33,100 bases of DNA from Alphaproteobacteria bacterium (GCA_016869275.1 VGEO01000030.1:1-33100), one strand, 5' to 3'. Shown: positions 1 to 8,214, counted from the stretch's first letter. Made by a program: numbers and translations. The notes: generated by a model not told the origin, from the letters alone.

Positions 1-2
1 CC

Positions 3-803
3 ATGTCGGCGATGCGATTGCCTGACCACAGCGTGCACGGTTCGGCTGACACGACCGTGTTCCTGCTCCACGGGGCATTTGGTGCCAAGGAGTACTGGCG
101 TGCGCAGATTGCAGCCCTCGCCAACGCTGGCTATCGCGTCGTGGCGTGGGATGCTCCGGGCTACGGCATCTCGCCGCTTCCACTCACCTACAGTGTCGAA
201 GTGGCAGCTGAGGCGCTCATAAACCTGGTCGAGAGTGTCGGCGGGCCACGCAATGTCCTGCTCGGTCACAGCTTTGGCGGCATGATCGCGCAGCGCGCGT
301 ATCAGATGTCGAGCGCGACGCAACGGGCGCGCTTTGCGGGCTTGGTGCTTTCAGCAACGAGCGCCGCCTTCGGCAATCCGGACGGTGACTTCCAGAAGGA
401 GTTTGTGCGCGCGCGTGTCGCGCCGCTCGACGCTGGAAAGCGGATCGAAGACTTCTTGCCGGCCGGCGTCCAGAAGATGATGGCCCCAGGCGCCGCCGGA
501 CCCCTCGTCGATCTGGTCAAAGCGGTCGTCGTGACGATGCGACCGGAGACGTTCCGTGCTGCCATCGCCGCGGTTACGCGGTACGAAGGCCGCGATGTGT
601 TGCCGTTGATCCGTTGTCCCGTGCTCAGCATTGCGGGCGCCCTGGACACCACCGCGCCGGCCTCGGTCATGGAAAAGATGGCCGGCAAGATCGCCGACGC
701 CGAACATATCGCGATGGCTGGCGTTGGTCATTTTGGCTGGGCCGAACAAGCTGATGCCTACAATGATCATGTCGTCGAGTTCTTGCGCCGGAAGTGCGGA
801 TGA
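3..803 (+). CDS. alpha/beta-fold hydrolase
   Basis: A 266-residue alpha/beta hydrolase, probably cytoplasmic because no signal peptide is seen. The oxyanion-hole region HGAFG lies near residue 23, the nucleophile elbow GHSFGG gives Ser90, the acid is probably Asp215 (GALDTTAP) and the catalytic base His243 (GVGHFGW). Length and the complete triad indicate an active enzyme. The substrate cannot be read from the sequence; ring-cleavage-product hydrolases and esterases share this layout. The stop overlaps the next gene's start as ATGA, so it is translationally coupled to an SDR oxidoreductase. Only two bases precede the ATG, so the true start and any ribosome site could lie outside the window. 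Confidence 0.85.
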   Translation: MSAMRLPDHSVHGSADTTVFLLHGAFGAKEYWRAQIAALANAGYRVVAWDAPGYGISPLPLTYSVEVAAEALINLVESVGGPRNVLLGHSFGGMIAQRAYQMSSATQRARFAGLVLSATSAAFGNPDGDFQKEFVRARVAPLDAGKRIEDFLPAGVQKMMAPGAAGPLVDLVKAVVVTMRPETFRAAIAAVTRYEGRDVLPLIRCPVLSIAGALDTTAPASVMEKMAGKIADAEHIAMAGVGHFGWAEQADAYNDHVVEFLRRKCG

Positions 804-1582
804 CCCTCGCATCGATCAACTTCGCACGCCTCGGCCCGCCCTCCGGCAGCCGTATCGTTGTGGCCGGCGGCTGTGGTGGCATGGGGCGCGTGCTCGTGCA
901 GGCGCTGCTCGATACCGGAGTCGAGGTTGTAGTGCTCGATCTGCCGACCTCGATCGGGGCACATCCGCCGCCGCCGCAGGCGCAGGTCATCGCGTGTGAC
1001 GCGAGCGATACAGCCAGCGTGTCAGCTGCGTTCGCGGTCGTGTCTCAACGATGGACGGCGATCGATGGCTTTGTGAATCTCGTTGGCTTCATGAAAGCCT
1101 GGCAGCACCTTGACGCGCTGTCACCGGAAACTTTCGACGAGGTGATCTCCGGCAATCTCCGTTCGCATTTCCTGGCGGCACGCGCGGCGCTGCCGCTGCT
1201 TAGGGCCAGCGGCAACGGTTCGCTCGTTTCCGTCGCCTCGACGATGGCGATGGACGTCTATCCAGGTTACACCCACTACGGGGCTGCGAAGGCTGCCGTC
1301 GTCGCGCTGGTCAAAGGCATGGCGCGCGAGAATGCTCCATGCGTGCGCGTCAACGCCGTCGCACCGGGGCTGACGAACACCGCGTTCCTGACCGGCGGCA
1401 CAGGCAGGCCGAAAGTCTTCGATGAGTTCGACCCCGAGATCTATGCGAAGCGCGTGCCGATGAAGCGGGTTGCCGTGCCCGACGACATGGCAGGGCCGAT
1501 CCTGTTCCTACTCGGCTCGGCAGCACGGTTCATCAATGGCGAGACGATCTCGGTTGACGGCGGCATATACCTGCGCAGTTGA
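800..1582 (+). CDS. SDR family NAD(P)-dependent oxidoreductase
   Basis: A 260-residue classical short-chain dehydrogenase/reductase. The Rossmann glycine motif GGCGGMGR is near the N-terminus, and the catalytic triad is Ser147, Tyr160 and Lys164 (YGAAK) with the usual 13-residue Ser-Tyr spacing. The C-terminal NGETISVDGG segment is typical of the family. I chose the ATG at 800 because it overlaps the upstream hydrolase stop as ATGA; a GTG at 794 in the same frame is less likely. Pairing with a hydrolase suggests a small catabolic operon whose upstream part is outside the window. The substrate is unknown. Codons here look somewhat less GC-rich than in the genes that follow. Confidence 0.88.
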   Translation: MTLASINFARLGPPSGSRIVVAGGCGGMGRVLVQALLDTGVEVVVLDLPTSIGAHPPPPQAQVIACDASDTASVSAAFAVVSQRWTAIDGFVNLVGFMKAWQHLDALSPETFDEVISGNLRSHFLAARAALPLLRASGNGSLVSVASTMAMDVYPGYTHYGAAKAAVVALVKGMARENAPCVRVNAVAPGLTNTAFLTGGTGRPKVFDEFDPEIYAKRVPMKRVAVPDDMAGPILFLLGSAARFINGETISVDGGIYLRS

Positions 1583-1817
1583 GGCCGAACCTCGCCGATT
1601 TCACACGCCAAGTCGCTCGCTGCCGACCATCACGACATTGACTGTAGTCGGGCCGGCATCAACCGACCGGAAACTTCTCATGTCAGATTGATCGGCCCCC
1701 ACCGAGTGGTCCAGATGGAATGTTAGTTCAGAGTTGGCCGTTGCGCTAGTTGGAGCGTGGCCGGCGAAGCCGATCGGCGTAGCGCAGCCGGCGGTTCGTA
1801 GATACGTTTGACCTTGA

Positions 1818-2420
1818 TCAGGGCGCCCGCTCCTTCGCGGTCGCCGCGCCGGGGCCGACACCGGGCTGAGGCCCCGGCCCCGTGTAATGTTTGGGATAGA
1901 ACTCGCGGATCACGTCGCGCTCGGCGCTCCAGGCGTAGCAGCTATCGATCATGCGCGGGCGCGCGTCGGGCGGCGCCTCGGCGCCGCGCTTGGCGAGCAC
2001 CGGATAAAGCGTCTGAAACGCGGTCGTCGCCATCGGGCCGAGGAGTTCGACCAGATGCGTGCAGCCCTGGGTTCCGCCCAACCTGGCCTTGACCGCCTTC
2101 ATCCAGCCGGGCGCGATCCGCAAGCCCTTGAGTGCCGCCATCGGCGGCGCTGCTTCGGGGCAGATCCGGTGCGGCGAAGCGTCGGTCGTGGCCTCCGCTG
2201 CGTGGATCGTGAAATTCTCGTCGATCGTGAGACGCACCTGCATGTCGTGCAGCGGCGCGCCGGGCGCGACCTCGCCGCGCCAGCGGTTCTTGAACGGGTA
2301 GGTCTTGGTGTCGCGGATCCGCGCTTCGATCTCCCACAGGCCGTCGGCGCGGCGGTAACCGAGACATTCGATGGCGCGCGTATGGATGAGCTCGCGCGGC
2401 GTGGGTCGACTCAACGGCAT
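1818..2420 (-). CDS. DUF2889 domain-containing protein
   Basis: A 200-residue protein matching the DUF2889 family, recognised from the opening PTPRELIHTR, the GLWEIEARIRDTKTYPF segment and the conserved LVELLGPMATTAFQT region. Family members are conserved in proteobacteria and have no established function. No signal peptide or membrane segment is visible. It is last of a three-gene minus-strand operon, 26 bases behind the ParB-like gene. An AGGAG lies about ten bases upstream of the ATG. The C-terminus is proline/glycine-rich and looks disordered. Confidence 0.85.
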   Translation of the reverse strand: MPLSRPTPRELIHTRAIECLGYRRADGLWEIEARIRDTKTYPFKNRWRGEVAPGAPLHDMQVRLTIDENFTIHAAEATTDASPHRICPEAAPPMAALKGLRIAPGWMKAVKARLGGTQGCTHLVELLGPMATTAFQTLYPVLAKRGAEAPPDARPRMIDSCYAWSAERDVIREFYPKHYTGPGPQPGVGPGAATAKERAP

Positions 2421-2446
2421 GACGGCATCGCTCCTACTCTTTCAAG

Positions 2447-2692
2447 CTAGAACTTCCGCGCCTGGACGAGATTGACGGTGATCGTGGTCTCGCCCAGCGC
2501 CTTGCACGCTTCGAGCCGGTGCAGCCCGCTCACCAGGACATAGCGGTCCTTGTCGGGCCTGACCAGGATCGGGTTCTCGAGGCCGTTGGCGGCGATACTC
2601 TCGGCGAGCGCGGCGACCTTGGCCGCATCGACCGGCAAGCGCTTGGCTACCGGGATGTAGATCTTGGCGATCAGAATCTCGACTGGCTTCAT
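2447..2692 (-). CDS. stand-alone ParB-like N-terminal domain protein
   Basis: An 81-residue protein consisting of little more than one ParB/sulfiredoxin-type nucleotidase fold. It shows a start with VEILIAKIYIP, then a helix around ALAESIAANGLENP, an ILVRPDKDRYVLVSG strand pair and the signature GLHRLEACKALGE. In ParB proteins the equivalent motif binds CTP or supports nuclease activity. The DNA-binding helix-turn-helix and dimer domains of chromosomal ParB are absent, so a partition role is unlikely. The start is set by AGGAG six bases upstream, overlapping the stop of the MFS gene. The function of such mini-proteins is not established; by context it is co-expressed with an exporter and a DUF2889 protein. 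Confidence 0.8.
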   Translation of the reverse strand: MKPVEILIAKIYIPVAKRLPVDAAKVAALAESIAANGLENPILVRPDKDRYVLVSGLHRLEACKALGETTITVNLVQARKF

Positions 2693-2701
2693 CGGTTTCT
2701 C

Positions 2702-4159
2702 CTAGCGCGTGCCGCCGGGCTTCAGGCCCTTCGGCAACGCCGCGGCGAGCACGACCACGGCGAGCGCGAAGGCAGCCGCGATGGCATAGACATAGCGGAG
2801 CGCGGCATCGAGCGCATGGCTCGATTGCGCGAGCGCCTCGGGCGCGAGCGCGGCGCGGCGAGCCGGATCCAGGAGCGCTTCGACCTCGACCCCGGCCGCC
2901 GCCGGCACGCGTTGGGCGATGGTGGCATTGACGATCGCACCGAACAGCGCCGCGCCGACGGTCTGGCCGAACATGCGACTGAAATGGATGATCGCGGTCG
3001 CGGTGCCGCGCCGTTCGGGCGCGACCGTCGTCTGCACGGCGACGATCAGGGGCGAATGGCCGAAGCCGAGCCCGCCGCCGACAAAGAACGCCGCCGCGAT
3101 CACCCACCAGGGGCTCGCCTCGACCGGAATGAGGTAGAGCGCGACCAGGCCGGCAATCAGGATCGCGCCGCCCGCGCCGATCACGCTCGCCGTTGTGTAC
3201 CGGATCGTGAGGCGCCCGGCGGTGCCGCTGAAGCCGGCCCACGCCACCGAAAACCCGACCATCGCCACCGCGACCGCGCTCGGGCTCGCTCCCATCGCGC
3301 CCTGCATATGGCTCGGCAGGTACGCGATCACGGCGATCAAGAGCGCCCCCAGCGCCGCCATGCCGAGGGTCGCGGTCACGACGACGCGGTCGCGCCATAG
3401 ATCGAGCGGCACGATCGGGTCGGGCGCACGCCGCTCCTGGAGGACGAAGCCCACCGCCGCAACCGCGGCGAAGGCGAGCAGGGCCAAGAGCGCCGGGACG
3501 CCCCAGGTCGCGCTTTCGACCAGCGCCACCATGACGGCGCCGATCGCGACCATGAGGAGGAGGGCGCCGGCGAAGTCGATCGCGACCGGTTTGGCCCGTG
3601 GCCGATCGCGATAGAATCGCGCCAGCATCGCGAGCGCGACCGCCCCGAGCGGCAGGTTGATCCAGAACACCAGCGGCCAACTCGCGTGCTCGACGATCAG
3701 CGCACCGAGGCCCGGCCCGATGACCGCCGAGACGCCCCACACGCTCGACATGTAACCCTGAACCTGGGCGCGCTCGCGGCCGGGATAGAGGTCGCCGATG
3801 ATCGTGATCGCGACCGGGAACAGGGCGCCGGCGCCCAACCCTTGGATGCCGCGATGGACGATGAGTTCGAGCATCGAGCCGGCGAAGCCGCAGAAAACCG
3901 AACCGAGGAGAAACACGACGACCCCGAACGTGAGCACGCGGCTGCGGCCGTAGAGATCGGCCAACTTGCCGTAGATCGGCGTCGTCACCGCCTGGGTGAG
4001 CAGATAGATCGAGAACACCCAGCTATAGAGCTCGAAATCGCCGAGCGCGGGCACGATCGAGGGCATCGCGGTGGCGACGATGGTCGCCTCGATCGCGATC
4101 ATGAAGATCGTGGCCATGATCGCCGCCAGCACCAGACCGCGGCGCGGCGCGTTCGCCAT
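2702..4159 (-). CDS. MFS transporter, DHA2/EmrB-QacA type
   Basis: An inner-membrane major facilitator of about 485 residues, the length of 14-helix DHA2 drug:H+ antiporters. Visible motifs are TIVATAMPSI in helix 1, motif A GKLADLYGRSRV in the first cytoplasmic loop, GLGAGALFPVAITII, and motif C GPGLGALI followed by WPLVFWINLP in helix 5. These mark it as an exporter. The ATG at 4159 has AGGAAG at good spacing; an in-frame TTG at 4180 would add seven residues but lies inside the putative promoter of the divergent gene. It is first of the operon with the ParB-like and DUF2889 genes. The substrate is not predictable from sequence. Confidence 0.88.
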   Translation of the reverse strand: MANAPRRGLVLAAIMATIFMIAIEATIVATAMPSIVPALGDFELYSWVFSIYLLTQAVTTPIYGKLADLYGRSRVLTFGVVVFLLGSVFCGFAGSMLELIVHRGIQGLGAGALFPVAITIIGDLYPGRERAQVQGYMSSVWGVSAVIGPGLGALIVEHASWPLVFWINLPLGAVALAMLARFYRDRPRAKPVAIDFAGALLLMVAIGAVMVALVESATWGVPALLALLAFAAVAAVGFVLQERRAPDPIVPLDLWRDRVVVTATLGMAALGALLIAVIAYLPSHMQGAMGASPSAVAVAMVGFSVAWAGFSGTAGRLTIRYTTASVIGAGGAILIAGLVALYLIPVEASPWWVIAAAFFVGGGLGFGHSPLIVAVQTTVAPERRGTATAIIHFSRMFGQTVGAALFGAIVNATIAQRVPAAAGVEVEALLDPARRAALAPEALAQSSHALDAALRYVYAIAAAFALAVVVLAAALPKGLKPGGTR

Positions 4160-4173
4160 GGTCGCGACTTCCT

Positions 4174-4203
4174 TTGACAAGCGCGCCTCAAGCCCTGTTT
4201 AGT
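4174..4203 (+). promoter_or_regulatory. candidate sigma70-type promoter for the SMP-30 gene
   Basis: A perfect TTGACA at 4174-4179 is followed after 18 bases by TTTAGT (4198-4203, four of six consensus bases). The expected start site is about 20 bases before the ATG at 4230, leaving room for the GGGAGGA ribosome site at 4216-4222. It lies between divergent genes, overlapping the 5' edge of the MFS gene. The TTGACA is directly visible; activity is inferred. Confidence 0.45.
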
Positions 4204-4229
4204 CCGCCCCGGCCGGGGAGGACCATGGC

Positions 4230-5123
4230 ATGACACCGGAAATTGCCGTCGTCGCCAACGTCGCCGACGAGATCGGCGAGATTCCGACCTGGGACGAACA
4301 GACCCAGACGCTGTACTGGCTCGACATGATCCGCCCGGTCATGCACGCCTACCGCCCGGCGACCGGCGCTACCACGACCTGGTCGACGCCCGAGCAGCTG
4401 TCGGCGTTCGCGCTCAGGGCCGACGGCTCCTTCCTCGCCGCCTCGCGCGAGTGGATCGCGTTCTATCATCCCGCCGCCAATACCTGGGAGCGGTTGTGCG
4501 AGCCCGAGCCCATGACCCATGCCGACAATTTCCTGAACGACGGCCGCTGCGACCGCCGCGGCCGGTTTTGGATCGGCTCGGGCAGCTTCGGCCAGAAGAA
4601 GGCGAGCGGGTTTCTGCACCGCTTCGATCCCGACCGCAAGCTCTCGACCCACCGCTCGGGCATCACCCTCACCAACAGCCTGGCGTGGAGCCCCGACGGC
4701 GGCGTCATGTACTTCTGCGACAGCATGACGCGGACGATCGAGGCCTACGACTACGACCTCGACACCGGTGCAATCACGAACCGGCGCGAGTTCGCTAAAA
4801 TTCCCCGCGCCGCGATCCCCGACGGCTCGATCGTCGACGAGGATGGGTGTCTGTGGAACGCCGAGTTCGACTTCGACGTCGGCCGGACGCGCGGCTTCAT
4901 CGTCCGCTACGACCCCAAGGGCCGGGTCGAGCGCATGATCGAGCTCCCAACCGCGCGCGCGACGGCGCTGACGTTCGGCGGGCCCAAGCTCGACATTCTT
5001 TACGTCGTGACCAGCCGCTTCCACATGCCGGCCGAAGCGCTGGCGCAGCAGCCGCTCGCCGGCAGCCTGCTCGCGCTCGAGGTCGGGGTTAAGGGGCTCT
5101 TGGAGCCCCGCTTCGGCGGCTAA
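4230..5123 (+). CDS. SMP-30/gluconolactonase/LRE family protein
   Basis: A 297-residue six-bladed propeller of the SMP-30/gluconolactonase family, whose members hydrolyse sugar or other lactones using a divalent metal. The family landmarks appear in order: EIPTWDEQTQTLYWLDM (metal Glu region), NFLNDGRCDRRGRFWIG (Asn plus DG), TLTNSLAWSPDG, and IPDGSIVDEDGCLW (Asp). A closing FGGPKLDILYV is typical. Two deviations are seen: NSL instead of the usual NGL at the third metal site, and WNAEF instead of WVA after blade four. The start has a GGGAGGA seven bases upstream. It is monocistronic and divergent from the MFS exporter. The exact lactone is unknown; no adjacent sugar dehydrogenase or dehydratase is present to guide assignment. 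Confidence 0.85.
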   Translation: MTPEIAVVANVADEIGEIPTWDEQTQTLYWLDMIRPVMHAYRPATGATTTWSTPEQLSAFALRADGSFLAASREWIAFYHPAANTWERLCEPEPMTHADNFLNDGRCDRRGRFWIGSGSFGQKKASGFLHRFDPDRKLSTHRSGITLTNSLAWSPDGGVMYFCDSMTRTIEAYDYDLDTGAITNRREFAKIPRAAIPDGSIVDEDGCLWNAEFDFDVGRTRGFIVRYDPKGRVERMIELPTARATALTFGGPKLDILYVVTSRFHMPAEALAQQPLAGSLLALEVGVKGLLEPRFGG

Positions 5124-5184
5124 GCCTTCCGGGCGACGCGGATCCTCGTCGGCAAGGGCGGCTTCGTCCCGCCGATCTGAGCGA

Positions 5185-6168
5185 TCAGTTCCAGGTCGCG
5201 AACGCCATGCCGCAGCCGGTTCCGGCGGGCGAACGGTAGCAGGGGATATAGTCGATCAGCCGCATCGCGAGCGGCCCGGCGGCGCCGGCCGCCGCCATCC
5301 AGGCGCGGAGCTCGGAGTTTCCCGAATCGAGCTTGGCCCGCGGAATCCCGGTCATCGCTTGAACATCGCGGCGCGCGAGCGCGTCGAGGAAGGCGCGGTC
5401 CATCGCTTCGTCGACCACGAAATGCGAGAGACCACCCGAACCCAGGATCGCGACCCGCTGCTTGGAATCCCAGCCGGCGACGATCGTCCGAAGCGTCCGC
5501 CCCAATTCGACGCAGCGCGCCGGCGTGATCTGGTTCGGCGGAAAATAGGTATTGATGTGGATCGGGATCGTCGGGATCGGCGGCGCCGGCATCAAGCGGT
5601 GGTAGATGAAAGCGAAGGCGTGGCTCATGCTGACGCCGGGCGCGTAGGTATGCGAGCGATGGGTCTCGAACCCGGCCTCGACCAGGTCGGCGACTAGGCG
5701 CCGCGCGAGCGCGGCCGCGACCGGGTAGGCCTTGGGCTCGGTGCCGTACCAGAGCGCGCTCTTCAAGGCCGGGGCGTACGGCCAGGTCGTGATCTTGTTC
5801 GGGCTGTAGGGGATCGTCTCGCCATCGTAGACCGCGAGCGCCGGCATGTTGTCGGTCGGGTAAGCCTCGCCGTGGTCGTCGCCGATCATGATGAGGACGT
5901 CGGGCTTGGCCGCCGCCAACGCCGCCTTGGTCGCGGCCACGGCGCGCTGATTCTGCGCGTGGCGGGCGGCCAGTTTCTCGGGCGCGATCTCGGCCGCGAT
6001 CGCCGGGGTCGCCGCCGCGAGCAGCTCGGCGTAGTCGACGGTGCGGCCGCGGGCGTCGATCAACTGGCGGAGCGTCTTGTCGTCGTTGACCCGTGCGATC
6101 CACGCCGGCGGCTCCATGCAGAGTGCCGGGCTGTGGGACGAGGCGAGGACGAGGACGATGTCGGCCAT
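5185..6168 (-). CDS. LigB-type class III extradiol ring-cleavage dioxygenase
   Basis: A protein of about 327 residues of the LigB superfamily (protocatechuate 4,5-dioxygenase catalytic subunit type), which uses Fe(II) to open catechol-like rings. The N-terminal MADIVLVLASSHSPAL carries the metal-ligand histidine region, GDDHGEAY is the typical acidic/His motif, and GSGGLSHF near residue 250 matches the family's second His segment. I start at the ATG at 6168 because the family normally begins close to this MADIVL sequence; an in-frame ATG at 6201 would put a strong palindrome inside the coding sequence. It is convergent with the SMP-30 gene and has no ring-hydroxylating partner beside it, so the true substrate is open. 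Confidence 0.82.
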   Translation of the reverse strand: MADIVLVLASSHSPALCMEPPAWIARVNDDKTLRQLIDARGRTVDYAELLAAATPAIAAEIAPEKLAARHAQNQRAVAATKAALAAAKPDVLIMIGDDHGEAYPTDNMPALAVYDGETIPYSPNKITTWPYAPALKSALWYGTEPKAYPVAAALARRLVADLVEAGFETHRSHTYAPGVSMSHAFAFIYHRLMPAPPIPTIPIHINTYFPPNQITPARCVELGRTLRTIVAGWDSKQRVAILGSGGLSHFVVDEAMDRAFLDALARRDVQAMTGIPRAKLDSGNSELRAWMAAAGAAGPLAMRLIDYIPCYRSPAGTGCGMAFATWN

Positions 6169-6173
6169 GACGG

Positions 6174-6196
6174 ATCCGGGAAAGGCTTTCCCGGAT
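6174..6196. repeat. 23-bp perfect palindrome upstream of the LigB-type gene
   Basis: Arms ATCCGGGAAAG (6174-6184) and CTTTCCCGGAT (6186-6196) are perfectly complementary around a single central base at 6185. It ends five bases before the chosen dioxygenase ATG. There is no T-run, so a terminator is unlikely. It could be an operator for a dimeric regulator or a 5'-leader hairpin hiding the weak ribosome site. Confidence 0.6.
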
Positions 6197-6441
6197 TGCA
6201 TACGGGCCCCGACGCCGCGTCAAGGTGCGGCCGCAGTCTGGAGCGCGAGCGCGGGCGCTTCCACGAAGAGCGCCGGCGCCGAAACGCGCGACAAGCCTCG
6301 TCGGCAATCCTGGCCCGGCGCATCGTACCGCAGGCCGGTTGCCCCGCGGCCGGAGTCCGCCCGGCGCCGGCGATTGGCCGGCCGTGCCGAAATCGGGTAC
6401 ACGGTCCACCAGCGATCGGCCCATACACTTTGGTGTCGTCA

Positions 6442-7164
6442 ATGGCTCGCCAACCCCGTCCGCCCGTTTCGACCCGCGCCCGCGTCCGCCGCCTGCACGA
6501 GCGCGGCCGCTACGACCGCGCTTCGATCTACGCCATTCTCGATGCCGCTTTTCTCTGTCACATCGGCTACGCCATCGACGGCCAGCCCTATGTGACGCCG
6601 ACCTCGTACTGGCGCGATGGCGACACGCTCTATTGGCACGGCTCGTCGGCGAGCCGCATGCTGAAGGCGCAGGCGCAAGGGATCCCGGTCTGCTTCACGG
6701 TAACCCTGGTCGATGCCCTGGTGCTCGCGCGCTCGGCGTTCCACCATTCGGTCAACTACCGCTCGGTGATGGCGTTCGGCCGCGCCCGCCCGGTCGTCGG
6801 CCGGGCCGAGAAGCTCGCGGCGATGGAGGCGTTCGTCGAGCGGATGTTTCCCGGCCGGTGGACCGAGCTCCGCCCGCCGCTCGAGCAGGAGATCAAAGCG
6901 ACGGCGGTGGTGGCGATGCCGATCGAGGAGGCCTCGGCCAAGGTCCGTTCCGGCCCGCCGATCGACGCCGATCCCGACTACGCGCTGCCGATTTGGGCGG
7001 GGCTGCTCGAGCTCGAGACCGTGGTCGCCGGGCTTGCGGGCGATGGCCGCGGCGCCGGGGCGGGGCCGGTGCCGGCGCACCTCGCGGGCTACGGCCCGGG
7101 CCGCACTTTCGCCGCGCTGCTCGCGGGCGCCGCCCGGCGCGCGGCCGCGAACGTCGCGGTGTGA
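6442..7164 (+). CDS. pyridoxamine 5'-phosphate oxidase-like flavin-binding protein
   Basis: A 240-residue protein of the split-barrel FMN-binding PNPOx-like superfamily, closest by pattern to NimA-like or COG3467 proteins. Typical segments are RASIYAILDAAFLCHIGY, the short PYVTPTSYW strand, DTLYWHGSSASRML, and HHSVNYRSVMAFG. Such proteins bind FMN, or sometimes F420 or haem; the reaction here is unknown. The ATG at 6442 is chosen; an in-frame GTG at 6433 is possible, and no strong ribosome site supports either. It lies 12 bases before a GNAT acetyltransferase, so the two are probably co-transcribed. Much longer in-frame starts upstream run antisense to the LigB gene and were rejected. Confidence 0.82.
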   Translation: MARQPRPPVSTRARVRRLHERGRYDRASIYAILDAAFLCHIGYAIDGQPYVTPTSYWRDGDTLYWHGSSASRMLKAQAQGIPVCFTVTLVDALVLARSAFHHSVNYRSVMAFGRARPVVGRAEKLAAMEAFVERMFPGRWTELRPPLEQEIKATAVVAMPIEEASAKVRSGPPIDADPDYALPIWAGLLELETVVAGLAGDGRGAGAGPVPAHLAGYGPGRTFAALLAGAARRAAANVAV

Positions 7165-7176
7165 CGGGAGGTCGAA

Positions 7177-7713
7177 ATGACCCTGACGATCCGTCCGTCT
7201 CAGGCCGGCGACCTCCTCGCGATTCAGGCGATCTACGCGCACCACGTTCGCCACGGGCTGGGTTCGTTCGAGGAAGTACCGCCGGACGTGGCCGAGATGG
7301 GGCGCCGGCGTCACGCTCTCATCGCCGACGGGTTTCCTTATCTGACGGCGCTCGCTCAAGGGCGGGTCGCCGGCTTCGCCTACGCCAGCCGCTATTTGGC
7401 CCGGAGCGCCTACCGGTTTACGGTCCAGGACAGCATCTACGTTACGCCCGACCGGCTCCGCCAGGGGGTAGGCCGCGCGCTCCTCGGCCGGCTTATCGAG
7501 GAGTGTACGACGCAAGGATTCCGCCAGATGATTGCCATCATCGGCGATTCGGCCAACGAAGGCTCGATCCACCTGCACCGGACGTTGGGCTTTGCGACGA
7601 CCGGAACCTTGAAGGCGGTTGGCTTCAAATTGGGCCGCTGGGTCGATAGCGTCCTCATGCAGCGCCCCCTCGGGTCCGGCGCGGCAACGCGGCCGGACGA
7701 AACCGGCGTTTAA
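7177..7713 (+). CDS. GNAT acetyltransferase, phosphinothricin/methionine-sulfoximine type
   Basis: A 178-residue GCN5-related N-acetyltransferase resembling the Pat/MnaT (YncA) subgroup that acetylates phosphinothricin, methionine sulfoximine or similar amino acids. The opening LTIRPSQAGDLLAIQAIYAHH, the GLGSFEEVPPD stretch, the acetyl-CoA loop RQGVGRALL, and the IGDSANEGSIHLHRTLGF ending are all characteristic. The start has GGGAGG at good spacing (about 7167). It follows the PNPOx-like gene directly and is likely the last gene of that small operon. An amino-acid detoxification role is inferred from the family, not from context. Confidence 0.85.
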   Translation: MTLTIRPSQAGDLLAIQAIYAHHVRHGLGSFEEVPPDVAEMGRRRHALIADGFPYLTALAQGRVAGFAYASRYLARSAYRFTVQDSIYVTPDRLRQGVGRALLGRLIEECTTQGFRQMIAIIGDSANEGSIHLHRTLGFATTGTLKAVGFKLGRWVDSVLMQRPLGSGAATRPDETGV

Positions 7714-7726
7714 TCGCGACGCTGGC

Positions 7727-7748
7727 CGGGATTTCGGGTCGAATCCCG
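7727..7748 (+). terminator. weak hairpin after the GNAT gene
   Basis: A 7-bp perfect stem CGGGATT / AATCCCG encloses an 8-base loop, 13 bases after the GNAT stop. No T-run follows, so intrinsic termination is doubtful. It could stabilise the transcript's 3' end. Confidence 0.3.
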
Positions 7749-8164
7749 CACTCGGATTCGCCAACCGCCTGTTTGGTTCGAGTCTATAGGTAATTTTATT
7801 ACTCGACAGAGTCTTGCCCGAATCGAGGCCTTGATTCGCGTTTGACAGGTAAGAGAATCTCTTAGTTAGTGATTTGGTTTTATTAAATAATTATCAAGCA
7901 AACAATCGTTCGATTCATTTTATCCACAGACTGAAAAAGTCGTTCCTCGCTCGTTCGATCACCGGCGTTGTTCCCTACACGCGCAATTCGCTGTCGCTTC
8001 GACCGCGGTGCCGACGACGTCGTTGTGATCGGCGACTCGGACTCACTTGGCCAATGGGCCGCTGCATCGCTCACGTGTATCTGCGGTCGGCAACGGGCTG
8101 ATGCGTTCGGCACCGAGCCGGTAGGTTTCGACTGCGAACTGAAAGTCTTTTCGGCTTGGCGCGC

Positions 8165-8170
8165 TACAAT
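8165..8170 (+). promoter_or_regulatory. candidate -10 element for the CHAP gene
   Basis: TACAAT matches five of six consensus -10 bases and lies about 45 bases before the GTG start. No good -35 is visible at 16-18 bases, so activity would need an activator or an alternative contact. Confidence 0.3.
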
Positions 8171-8214
8171 GCCTGTGGTTAGGTGGCTTCGCGGGCGAGG
8201 CTTAGGGGGAAATC

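Larger units (their letters stand above)
7714..8214. other. AT-rich intergenic island with a perfect DnaA box
   Basis: About 500 bases without a gene I can support. The first half (roughly 7780-7930) is strikingly AT-rich for this chromosome. It contains TTGACA (7842-7847), the 15-bp palindrome with arms TAAGAGA and TCTCTTA (7850-7864), an A/T run at about 7876-7893, and TTATCCACA (7920-7928), the consensus DnaA box. Short open frames here have poor codon patterns and no ribosome sites. The last part carries a TACAAT (8165-8170) that may serve the downstream CHAP gene. Confidence 0.6.

Noticed and set aside
1583-1817. Spacer between the SDR and DUF2889 genes, checked for a small gene or RNA.
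   Set aside because: No frame with good codon use or ribosome site, and no clear terminator or structured RNA; left unannotated.
6439-7764. 441-codon minus-strand frame opposite the PNPOx-like and GNAT genes.
   Set aside because: No family resemblance; both plus-strand genes are well supported with family motifs.
7775-7784. GGTTCGAGTC, resembling a tRNA T-loop in the AT-rich island.
   Set aside because: The flanking bases do not form the T-stem, and no acceptor, D or anticodon arm can be drawn around it.
7874-8113. Short open frames on both strands in the AT-rich island.
   Set aside because: Rare start codons, no ribosome sites and biased, non-protein-like translations.
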